A stretch of 64,000 nucleotides of DNA, from positions 1 to 64,000 of the forward strand of contig JAMLHF010000001.1 in NCBI GenBank assembly GCA_023957275.1, read 5' to 3'. Position 1 is the first letter of the stretch. Each line of letters opens with the position of its first letter. Source of the DNA: Lentimicrobium sp. Lineage in GTDB: Bacteria > Bacteroidota > Bacteroidia > Bacteroidales > Lentimicrobiaceae. The position numbers and the translations under genes are program-made. Below, in pieces: positions 34,920 through 42,623 of the stretch. The notes beneath the pieces were generated by a model. The model was not told the DNA's origin, did not search any database, and saw only the letters and a program-made list of their open reading frames with translations.

Positions 34920-34927
34920 CAAAGATA
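34920..34927 (-). promoter_or_regulatory. TAnnTTTG promoter element for trxA
   Basis: The minus strand reads TATCTTTG, an exact -7 match, giving a predicted leader of about 36 nt before the thioredoxin ATG. Confidence 0.6.
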
Positions 34928-35017
34928 ACGTATTTTTTAGCTGACAGTTTGCAGCCGGAACTAATTTCTTTGCAATTTGCGATAAAACCAACGCCCGGGA
35001 GCACTTTATATAACTGA

Positions 35018-38000
35018 TTATGAAAGTTTTAATTCCAATGCAGGCCAATGTTTCAACTTTCCGGCAAGGTCGTAGGGGTTGACCATGTAGCGGGAAGTCA
35101 TTTTCAGATTACTGGTCATTTCATCAGAAATCATAAAGTCAAGCGCAGCCTTACCCGGGGATGAGACTATGGCATCCTTCAGTTTCTCAACAAAGGCTTG
35201 ATCTACCGCAGCGCCTTCCAGCTGAATGCTTACACGGCTGGTCAACTTATTGGTAACTTCTGCAAGCAGCAGGATGCCGGAAACTTTCAGTTCTACCAGG
35301 TCAGAATCTCGGAAACGCTTTTGCACCGTGCCGGTTATCATCAGCGACATCCCGGGCACCAGCAGATGCCTGAATTTCAGATAATCATCCGAAAACAGCA
35401 TCAGCTGAACCGTGTCATTGTGATCTTCGATGGTAAAACTCCCGAACAGGGTATTGTTTTTACTCATCCTTTCGTTGGCCGAAGAAACGATACCCGCAAC
35501 ACTCACTGTTTTCCCGAGAAAACGCCGGATATTCTCCTCCCGGATATCGCTCACCTGATTTTTACAGAATGATTTGATCTCCAGGCTGTAATCATCAAGC
35601 GGATGCCCCGACATATAAAACCCGGTAACCTCCTTTTCATTTTTCAATTGCTCGAAGTTACTCCAGGCTTCACACTCAGGCATTTCCACTTCGGGCATTT
35701 CCACTTCCGATTCGCCTCCGAAAAGGCTCACCTGCATACCCAGCTTTTGTGCCTGAAATTCAGAGGCATGCCGAAGCACCTTATCAAGGAAAGTCGGACC
35801 TTCAGCTGCTTCCTGGTAAAAATACTGCGCCCGGTGTGATCCTTCAAACGTGTCGAAAGCCCCGGCTTTGGCCAGCGCTTCCAGGCTCCGGCGGTTGATG
35901 GTGCGCAGGTTTACCCGGCGTGTAAGGTCGAGAATATCTTTAAATGGCCCGTTGGCCGCTCTTTCTTCCATGATGGCCATTACGGCATTTTCACCGACAC
36001 CTTTCACCGCGCCCATCCCGAAACGAATCTCCCCGTTTTTATTTACGGCGAAATGGTATCCCGATTCATTCACATCGGGACTAAGCACCGGAATACCCAT
36101 GCGGCGGGTTTCATCAATAAAGAAAGTAATCTTTTTGATGTCGCTCAGGTTGTGCGTCAACACGGCCGCCATATACTCCGCAGGATAGTGTGCTTTGAGG
36201 TAGGCCGTCTGAAATGCCACAAAAGCGTAGCAGGTGGAGTGCGACTTGTTGAAAGCGTAAGCGGCAAAAGCTTCCCAGTCGGTCCATATCTTTTCGCAGG
36301 CCTTCAGATCGAGGTTGTTCTTTTTACAACCCTCAATATACTTCCCCTTCTTCTCATCCAGGGTTTTCTTATCCTTTTTTCCCATGGCCTTACGGAGGGT
36401 ATCCGCATCGCCCTTGGTAAAGCCGGCAAGTTTCTGGGAGAGGAGCATCACCTGTTCCTGGTATACTGTAATGCCATAGGTTTCTTCAAGATATTCTTCA
36501 AGTTCGGGCAGGTCGTAAACCACCTTTTCGCGTCCGAACTTCCGGCTGATAAAGTTTGGGATATACTCCATGGGCCCCGGACGATAGAGGGCGTTCATGG
36601 CAATCAGGTCCTCGAACTTATCGGGCTTCAGCTCCCTGAGGTGCTTCTGCATTCCGGCCGACTCAAACTGGAAGGTACCGTTGGTTTCTCCTTTCTGGTA
36701 CAACTCAAGGGTCTTTTTGTCATCAAGCGGCACCTCATCGATATTGAGTTTTATCCCATGATTCTCTTCTATCAGCCTCAGTGCATCCCTGATGATGCTG
36801 AGGGTTTTCAGACCAAGGAAGTCCATCTTGATCACCCCCGCGCTTTCGATTTCCTTTCCTTCAAACTGGGTAATAAGCAGATTGGTTTCTTTTGAAGTGT
36901 GCACCGGAATAATATCGGTCAGGTCAGAAGGGGCGATGATGATTCCTGCAGCATGTATGCCTGTGCTGCGGACGGAACCTTCGAGTTTCACGGCTTCACG
37001 GAGCACTTCAGCCTGCAGGTCTTTACCTTTGGCGATCTCCCGGAGTTTCCTCACATCTTCCAGGTCTTCCGCAAGCAGACTTTCCTTTTCTTTCAGGCTT
37101 CCGGGTCCCTCGAGGGGCGCCTGCATCACCCTTTTCAATTCGATGCCCGGTTTATCGGGAACAAGCTTGGCCAGGTTATTCGAATCGTTAAGCGGCAGAT
37201 CAAGCACCCGCGCCACATCCTTGATAGAACTTTTGGCTGCCATGGAACCAAAGGTGACAATCTGCGCCACCTGGTTGTGACCATATTTATCCACTACATA
37301 ATCAATCACTTTCTGCCTGCCCTCATCGTCAAAGTCGGTATCAATATCAGGCATGCTCTTGCGGTCGGGATTCAGGAAACGCTCAAACAGCAATTTATAC
37401 TTTATCGGATCAATGCTGGTGATCCCGATACAGTAAGCCACCACGGAACCCGCTGCCGAACCGCGACCCGGCCCAATAAATACCCCGAGATCCCTGCCCG
37501 CCTTGATAAAATCAGACACAATCAGAAAATACCCGGTAAAACCCATCTGACGGATCACACCCAGTTCAAATTCAAGGCGGTCGGTAATTTCAGGGGTCAG
37601 CTCGGCATACCGTTGCCGGGCACCCGCGTAGGTGAGGTGGTGCAGGTATTCAAACTGGTCGGTATAACCCTTTGGCAGGGCAAAATGCGGCAGCATGATT
37701 TCCTTCTTCAGGTTCAGCAACTCCACCTTCCCCGCTATTTCATTAGTATTGTCGATGGCCTCGGGCAGGTCGGAAAACAGTTCCGACATCTCCTGCGTGG
37801 TCTTGAAATAAAACTGGTCATTGTAAAAAGCAAAACGCCTGCCTTTTACCGACGAATCTTCATCGTTATAGTCCTTATTGGTGGGGGTGCTTTTCTTTTC
37901 ACCTGTGTTTACACAAAGGAGGATATCGTGGGCATCGTAAAAGTCCTGCTCCACGTAGTGGGTATCGTTGGTGGCAATTATTTTTACATTGTATTTACGG

Positions 38001-38605
38001 GCGAATTTCACCAGCACTTCATTCACTTTGTTCTGCTCGGGAATCTGGTGACGCTGAAGTTCCACATAGTAATCTTCTCCGAAAATATCCAGCCACCACT
38101 TAAACAGTTTTTCGCCTTCCTCTTCGCCTTTGTTTAAGATGGCCCTGGGCACTTCGGCGGCCAGGCAGCAGGTGGTGGCGATAAGCCCCTTGTGGTGACG
38201 AAGCAGCAGCTCCTTATCTATACGCGGATATTTGCTGTAAAATCCCTCCATGTAGCCGAGTGAGCATAATTTCACCAGATTATTGTAACCCTCCTGGTTT
38301 TTAGCAAGCAGCAACTGATGAAAGCGCATATCCTTCAGGTCTCTTGTAAATTGCTTGCGATGCCGGTCTTCAACAAGATAGAATTCGCACCCAACGATGG
38401 GCTTGATTACCGGAGGCTCCCCCTTCTTATTATACTTTTCAGCCTCTGCCACAAATTTGAACACCCCGAACATATTGCCGTGATCGGTAAGCGCAATAGC
38501 CGGCATATTGTCATTTACAGCCTTTTCGTACATCTGGCTGATTTCGGCAGCTCCGTCGAGAATGGAATACTTGGAATGAACGTGGAGATGAGTAAATTTA
38601 TTCAT
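35018..38605 (-). CDS. dnaE: DNA polymerase III subunit alpha
   Basis: This 1195-residue replicative polymerase catalytic subunit has an N-terminal PHP domain (FTHLHVHSKYSILDGA, LTDHGNMFG), a palm with the catalytic aspartates in MPDIDTDFDD (about residue 417) and GPGRGSAAGS upstream, then fingers, a beta-binding region and an HhH domain. A C-terminal OB fold (KTVSVAGIVSSANERMS) completes it. Length and order fit DnaE1. The PHP metal residues (HLH, DHGN) are conserved, so proofreading or structural metal binding is possible. It is divergent from the transglycosylase fusion. Confidence 0.97.
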   Translation of the reverse strand: MNKFTHLHVHSKYSILDGAAEISQMYEKAVNDNMPAIALTDHGNMFGVFKFVAEAEKYNKKGEPPVIKPIVGCEFYLVEDRHRKQFTRDLKDMRFHQLLLAKNQEGYNNLVKLCSLGYMEGFYSKYPRIDKELLLRHHKGLIATTCCLAAEVPRAILNKGEEEGEKLFKWWLDIFGEDYYVELQRHQIPEQNKVNEVLVKFARKYNVKIIATNDTHYVEQDFYDAHDILLCVNTGEKKSTPTNKDYNDEDSSVKGRRFAFYNDQFYFKTTQEMSELFSDLPEAIDNTNEIAGKVELLNLKKEIMLPHFALPKGYTDQFEYLHHLTYAGARQRYAELTPEITDRLEFELGVIRQMGFTGYFLIVSDFIKAGRDLGVFIGPGRGSAAGSVVAYCIGITSIDPIKYKLLFERFLNPDRKSMPDIDTDFDDEGRQKVIDYVVDKYGHNQVAQIVTFGSMAAKSSIKDVARVLDLPLNDSNNLAKLVPDKPGIELKRVMQAPLEGPGSLKEKESLLAEDLEDVRKLREIAKGKDLQAEVLREAVKLEGSVRSTGIHAAGIIIAPSDLTDIIPVHTSKETNLLITQFEGKEIESAGVIKMDFLGLKTLSIIRDALRLIEENHGIKLNIDEVPLDDKKTLELYQKGETNGTFQFESAGMQKHLRELKPDKFEDLIAMNALYRPGPMEYIPNFISRKFGREKVVYDLPELEEYLEETYGITVYQEQVMLLSQKLAGFTKGDADTLRKAMGKKDKKTLDEKKGKYIEGCKKNNLDLKACEKIWTDWEAFAAYAFNKSHSTCYAFVAFQTAYLKAHYPAEYMAAVLTHNLSDIKKITFFIDETRRMGIPVLSPDVNESGYHFAVNKNGEIRFGMGAVKGVGENAVMAIMEERAANGPFKDILDLTRRVNLRTINRRSLEALAKAGAFDTFEGSHRAQYFYQEAAEGPTFLDKVLRHASEFQAQKLGMQVSLFGGESEVEMPEVEMPECEAWSNFEQLKNEKEVTGFYMSGHPLDDYSLEIKSFCKNQVSDIREENIRRFLGKTVSVAGIVSSANERMSKNNTLFGSFTIEDHNDTVQLMLFSDDYLKFRHLLVPGMSLMITGTVQKRFRDSDLVELKVSGILLLAEVTNKLTSRVSIQLEGAAVDQAFVEKLKDAIVSSPGKAALDFMISDEMTSNLKMTSRYMVNPYDLAGKLKHWPALELKLS

Positions 38606-38824
38606 AGAAAATCATTCGGCAGGCACAATATACCTGTAATATAAAAGATTAGTTCTGATTCAGATTCTGTTCAAGGAACAAAAAAACAGCTACCCGATAA
38701 CCGGGATCAACGGCAACTGCGGTGGGTAAAATTAGTCAAATCAGCCGAGGAGGTTTGTATTGTTGATAAATTTTATCATCCCTAATCAGGGCGCTCTGAA
38801 ACGAAATAACGCCGCTTTATGACT

Positions 38825-38832
38825 TATCTTTG
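38825..38832 (+). promoter_or_regulatory. TAnnTTTG promoter element for the transglycosylase fusion gene
   Basis: TATCTTTG, an exact -7 match, lies 23 nt before the ATG at 38856, giving a leader of roughly 15-18 nt. No clean TTTG was seen at the -33 position. Confidence 0.6.
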
Positions 38833-38855
38833 CACTTTCCAAACTGCAGCAGCAG

Positions 38856-40814
38856 ATGTTTCAAAACCGGAAATTGCGCAGGATTGCCCTGGCAGCGGCA
38901 CTTATACCAGCATCTGTCCTGCTGGCGGGTTTTATTTTCAGAAATGTACTGCTCAACCGGTTGCTGAGCGACCGGATTGAAAAACTGGAAGCCGTGACCG
39001 GGATGGATATCAGTTACCTGAAAGCCGGCTTTTCCGGAATAAGTACCATTAACATTTATCAGCTTTACCTGCTTCCTCCTGAAGCCGACACCCTGATGAC
39101 CATTCAGCGCATAAAGTTGAATATCAGACCTTTGTCATTACTGAGATTCCGACTTAAATTCGGGTTTGCGGAGATCAACGAACCAAAGCTTACCCTCCGG
39201 CGGGAAGGGGGTGAGAGCAATTACCTTTTTCTGCTGAACCATGGTTCCGATTCTGACAGCAGCACCACGCCCGACACTCAGGGACGCAATTACAAAGCAT
39301 TTGCCGATCACATATTCAGTCTGATATTCAGCTACATTCCGGAAAATATCCGCATCAGGGGGCTGCAGGCCAACGCCCTGATTGACCGCCACCATCTTTT
39401 TTTCAGAATGGATGACCTGCTGATTGACGACCGCACATTCAGCACACGGGTTTATGTGGTGGAGGACAGCATCACCAATCAATGGAACCTGGGCGGTTTG
39501 ATTCAGCCCTCAACTTTCTCGGCAGGATTCAGTCTCACCACCACCGGACCGGCGCCGGTGAAAATCCCGTATCTGCAGCACAGGTGGGGGTTACTTCTTG
39601 CCTTCGACAGCCTGAAGCTTGAGCTGAAATATAAAAAAGAATCTGACAGTTGTTCACGGTTAACCGGGAATATGCGGACTACAAATCAGCGCATCAATCA
39701 CGCGCGCATCTCCCCCTATGACGTGGTACTTTCATCAGGCAGCGCGGAATTCAGCATAGCAACCGGTAACGCCTGGGCCGAAATTGACAGCGCCACCCGC
39801 ATCAGCTTCAACGGACAGGATTTCAGGTTGTTTGCGCGATATGATCAAATACCAGAAAAAAGGATTCAACTTCGGATCAATGAACCGGATTTTGATGCAG
39901 CCGTCTTTTTCAACGCCTTGCCCGACGGGCTTTTCACGAATCTGGCAGACATCAGGGTGCAGGGCCGGCTGGGCTTCAGCCTTCATTTTGACCTTAATCC
40001 GGATTTACCTGATTCACTGACATTTAACGCCGCATTGAAGCAAAAGGGATTTTCAATCCAGTCTTTCGGAGCCACCGATTTCAGAAGGATTAACGGCGAC
40101 TTTCCTTACACGGCTTACGAAAAGGGCGTGCCGGTGCGGACCTTTATGGTCGGGCCTGAAAATCCCGACTTCCGTCGCCTTGATCAGATCCCGGATTACC
40201 TGAAATATGCGATCATGACATCGGAAGACGGTGCATTTTTTCACCACAACGGATTTATCCCCGATGCCATCCGCGAAAGCATCATCACCAATATCAGGGA
40301 AAAGCGCTTTGCCCGTGGCGGAAGCACCATCAGTATGCAACTGGTGAAAAATGTATTTCTGAACCGCAACAAAACAATCACCCGCAAGCTGGAGGAGATG
40401 CTGATCACCTGGCTGATCGAATCGCAACGACTGACGGACAAGGAACGGATGCTGGAAGTCTATCTCAATATAATTGAAACCGGGCCTATGGTTTACGGTG
40501 TAAATGAAGCGGCCCGTTTTTATTTCGCCAAAGATGTTTCAAAACTGACGCTGGCAGAATCCATTTTCCTGGCAAGCATCGTGCCCCGGCCGAAAGCATT
40601 CAGGTATTCATTCGACAGCAAGGGAAATTTGCGTGAGCACCTGAAAGCGTATTATGAGCTTGTGTCATCCAAAATGCTCAGAAAGGAATGGATCTCGCAG
40701 GAAGATTACGACCACCTGGCGCCGGCTGTCAAACTGAAAGGCCCCGCCCGTGAACTGGTGGTGATGACGGACACAATTCCGGCTGGAGAGATAGAGGAAT
40801 GGGAGGAGTTTTAA
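38856..40814 (+). CDS. AsmA-like/GT51 peptidoglycan transglycosylase fusion
   Basis: This 652-residue inner-membrane protein has an N-terminal signal anchor (residues 10-28). A long beta-rich region (about 35-400) resembles AsmA/DUF748-type repeats. A C-terminal GT51 glycosyltransferase domain (about 430-640) has the catalytic glutamate motif TSEDGAFFHHNG, then RGGSTISMQLVKN and a KLEEMLITWLIE-LTKxRMLEVYLN-like block. GT51 enzymes polymerise lipid II into glycan strands. No penicillin-binding transpeptidase domain is present, so it is monofunctional. The AsmA-like region in front is unusual outside Bacteroidota. A heptad repeat array starts in its stop codon. Confidence 0.87.
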   Translation: MFQNRKLRRIALAAALIPASVLLAGFIFRNVLLNRLLSDRIEKLEAVTGMDISYLKAGFSGISTINIYQLYLLPPEADTLMTIQRIKLNIRPLSLLRFRLKFGFAEINEPKLTLRREGGESNYLFLLNHGSDSDSSTTPDTQGRNYKAFADHIFSLIFSYIPENIRIRGLQANALIDRHHLFFRMDDLLIDDRTFSTRVYVVEDSITNQWNLGGLIQPSTFSAGFSLTTTGPAPVKIPYLQHRWGLLLAFDSLKLELKYKKESDSCSRLTGNMRTTNQRINHARISPYDVVLSSGSAEFSIATGNAWAEIDSATRISFNGQDFRLFARYDQIPEKRIQLRINEPDFDAAVFFNALPDGLFTNLADIRVQGRLGFSLHFDLNPDLPDSLTFNAALKQKGFSIQSFGATDFRRINGDFPYTAYEKGVPVRTFMVGPENPDFRRLDQIPDYLKYAIMTSEDGAFFHHNGFIPDAIRESIITNIREKRFARGGSTISMQLVKNVFLNRNKTITRKLEEMLITWLIESQRLTDKERMLEVYLNIIETGPMVYGVNEAARFYFAKDVSKLTLAESIFLASIVPRPKAFRYSFDSKGNLREHLKAYYELVSSKMLRKEWISQEDYDHLAPAVKLKGPARELVVMTDTIPAGEIEEWEEF

Positions 40815-40876
40815 TTGCGGATTGCGGATTGCCGATTGCCGATTGCGGATTGCGGATTGTGGATTTCGGATTGCGG
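40814..40876. repeat. tandem heptanucleotide array (ATTGCGG)n
   Basis: Nine consecutive 7-nt units, mostly ATTGCGG with variants ATTGCCG, ATTGTGG and ATTTCGG, begin at the last base of the transglycosylase stop codon. A second array of five units occurs at 45981-46015 after an unrelated gene. There are no spacers, so it is not CRISPR. Confidence 0.9.
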
Positions 40877-40881
40877 ACCAG

Positions 40882-41033
40882 ATAGCTACCGGGAGCGGAT
40901 GGCGGATGAACAAGTCCATTCCAGAGTAGGGAAATCCAGGCTTAAAGAATTTTTATTTTTTACACTGTTGTCCGGGAAAAAGTATGAGATTACCTCCGGT
41001 GAACTCTCCCGATAGTCCCGGTAGCTATCGGGA
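40882..41033. repeat. inverted repeat pair ATAGCTACCGGGA with nested dyad
   Basis: ATAGCTACCGGGA (40882-40894) recurs in inverse orientation at 41016-41028. The second copy lies inside a smaller dyad, TCCCGATAG (41007-41015) and CTATCGGGA (41025-41033). These look like copies of a dispersed intergenic palindromic element. Confidence 0.7.
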
Positions 41034-41088
41034 TCGGGATCGGTTCTTCGCTAACGCTCACAATGGCTGCAATTTGCATGTGTTTTTT

Positions 41089-41135
41089 AAGGAGGGGGCT
41101 TGGCAGCGGCTTCGCCGCCACCAAGCCCCCTCCTT
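41089..41135. repeat. long perfect intergenic hairpin
   Basis: A perfect 15-bp stem, AAGGAGGGGGCTTGG (41089-41103) with its complement at 41121-41135, is capped by a second 5-bp GC stem. The T-run precedes the left arm and none follows the right arm, so it is not a standard terminator. It resembles a REP-like element. The rest of the 600-nt gap (to 41336) is mosaic repeat sequence, including an AT/CT-rich stretch. Confidence 0.7.
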
Positions 41136-41336
41136 TGAATCCTAAAACATTGTCTTTCTGAGCGTAACATCGTGGAGCGAAAAATCTCCAAGTTCATTAT
41201 CCGGTTTTTCCGGACAACAATGATTTTTTTAATACCCACTTCCTTCTGCTTACTGCTTACTACATACTTCTTACTTCCCGCCTCAACCTCAGCCTTAGCC
41301 TCATCTTAGAAAATTAAAATAAATCCCTTCCAACTC

Positions 41337-41367
41337 TTTGATATGTCAGAAATTATCCGTTATTTTG
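41337..41367 (+). promoter_or_regulatory. promoter of rpsP-rimM
   Basis: TTTG (41337-41340), 19 nt, then TTATTTTG (41360-41367), one mismatch from TAnnTTTG. Predicted transcription starts near 41373, giving a leader of about 40 nt before rpsP. Confidence 0.6.
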
Positions 41368-41414
41368 CACCCCTGTTTGAAAAATCACAGTTTTAACTAC
41401 TTAATTTAAGATTT

Positions 41415-41981
41415 ATGCCAACAAAAATGAGATTACAACGTCATGGTAAAAAGGGCAGGCCTTTTTATCACATTGTAATTGCGGACGGTCGTGCACCCCG
41501 GGATGGAAGATTCATCGAAAAGATTGGCACGTATAACCCAGTTGCGAAACCTGCCGAGATTGATCTCAATTTCGAAAAAGCTTACGACTGGTTTGTTAAA
41601 GGAGCTGACCCCACCCCAACCGTGAAGGCTATCCTGAGCGAGAAGGGCGTCCTGCTCTACAACCACCTTATGAAAGGCGTTGCTAAAGGCGCATTTACCA
41701 AGGAAGTTGCTGAAGTTCGTTTCAACGAATGGAAAGAATCCAAGGAAAACAAGACCAGCAGTGCTGTGAAAGCCATTGAACTGAGCGAGAAGGAAGCTGC
41801 CAAGAAGCGTCTGGAAGCCGAAGCCAGGGTTAACGAAGCCCGCGCTGAAGCCATCGCCAAAAAACGCATGCAGGAAGCTCAGGCCGCTGCCGGCGAAACC
41901 GAAGAAGCCGCTGCCGAAGAAGCCGAAGAAGCCGCCGGAGAACCTGCAGCTGAAGCTGCCGAAGAAACCGCCGCCGAGTAA
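41415..41981 (+). CDS. rpsP: 30S ribosomal protein S16
   Basis: This 188-residue protein has the S16 core in residues 1-85 (MRLQRHGKKGRPFYHIVIAD, RDGRFIEKIGTYNP), needed for 30S assembly. Residues about 105-188 form a lysine- then Ala/Glu-rich low-complexity tail (AAEEAEEAAGE-type), an extension common in Bacteroidota S16 and of unknown purpose. It is followed 20 nt later by rimM, the classic rpsP-rimM arrangement. Confidence 0.97.
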   Translation: MPTKMRLQRHGKKGRPFYHIVIADGRAPRDGRFIEKIGTYNPVAKPAEIDLNFEKAYDWFVKGADPTPTVKAILSEKGVLLYNHLMKGVAKGAFTKEVAEVRFNEWKESKENKTSSAVKAIELSEKEAAKKRLEAEARVNEARAEAIAKKRMQEAQAAAGETEEAAAEEAEEAAGEPAAEAAEETAAE

Positions 41982-42001
41982 TTCCGGCCATTTCCGGGAC
42001 T

Positions 42002-42523
42002 ATGGAAGGGTATTTCTATCTGGGCAGAATCCTCAAACTTTTTGCTTCCAAAGGAGCCCTTCTGGTCAATCTTGATGCTGACAACCCGGAAGACTACATA
42101 AATCTGGAATCAGTTTTCGTTCGTATGAATGAACAACTGATTCCATTTTTTATTACCGATATTCAGCTCCGGCACAACAACAACGCGGTATTCACCTTTA
42201 TGGATATAGATTCGCCCGAACAGGCTTCCCTGCTCACCGGCTGCGAATTGTATCTGCCTGTGGCAATGCTGCCTCCCCTCACGGGTAACCGGTTTTACTA
42301 CCATGAAATCAAAGGGTGGCGTGTCGTTGATGAAGTATTCGGCGATACCGGTATCGTGGAAGAGGTGCTTGAATACCCCCATCAGGCCATACTGCGCATC
42401 ATGCGTGGCGAAAAAGAAATCCTCGTCCCCGTCAGCGACGACATCATTACCGGCGTCGACCGTGACAACCGCACCCTCAGCATTCACGCTCCCGAAGGGC
42501 TGATTGAACTTTACCTGGAGTAG
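42002..42523 (+). CDS. rimM: ribosome maturation factor RimM
   Basis: This 173-residue protein binds S19 during 30S maturation. The N-terminal RimM barrel (about 1-80; YLGRILKLFASKGALLV, IDSPEQASLLTGCELYLP) is followed by a PRC-barrel-like C-terminal domain (about 95-170; GWRVVDEVFGDTGIVEEV, EILVPVSDDIITGVDRDNRTL). It is cotranscribed with rpsP. Confidence 0.95.
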   Translation: MEGYFYLGRILKLFASKGALLVNLDADNPEDYINLESVFVRMNEQLIPFFITDIQLRHNNNAVFTFMDIDSPEQASLLTGCELYLPVAMLPPLTGNRFYYHEIKGWRVVDEVFGDTGIVEEVLEYPHQAILRIMRGEKEILVPVSDDIITGVDRDNRTLSIHAPEGLIELYLE

Positions 42524-42589
42524 CAGATCACCCGATATGAATTTTTAATAATTTTTTTCGGATTTATATGCGAACTGGTCCGGTTTTAT

Positions 42590-42597
42590 TATATTTG
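42590..42597 (+). promoter_or_regulatory. TAnnTTTG promoter element for the Asp-box propeller gene
   Basis: TATATTTG, an exact match, lies 26 nt before the ATG at 42624. The -33 region has no clear TTTG. Confidence 0.5.
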
Positions 42598-42623
42598 AGC
42601 AATCTATATATTAAGACAGCGCC

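Noticed and set aside
36899..38137. 412-residue open frame on the plus strand opposite dnaE
   Set aside because: It lies wholly antisense to a complete, well-conserved polymerase gene, has low-complexity histidine/phenylalanine-rich composition and no recognisable domain. It is a codon-usage shadow.
40814..40876. short repeats considered as a CRISPR array
   Set aside because: Units are 7 nt and contiguous, without spacers and without cas genes nearby.
41089..41135. hairpin considered as an intrinsic terminator of the transglycosylase gene
   Set aside because: No U-tract follows the stem in either direction, and it is 275 nt past the stop codon, so it is listed as a repeat.
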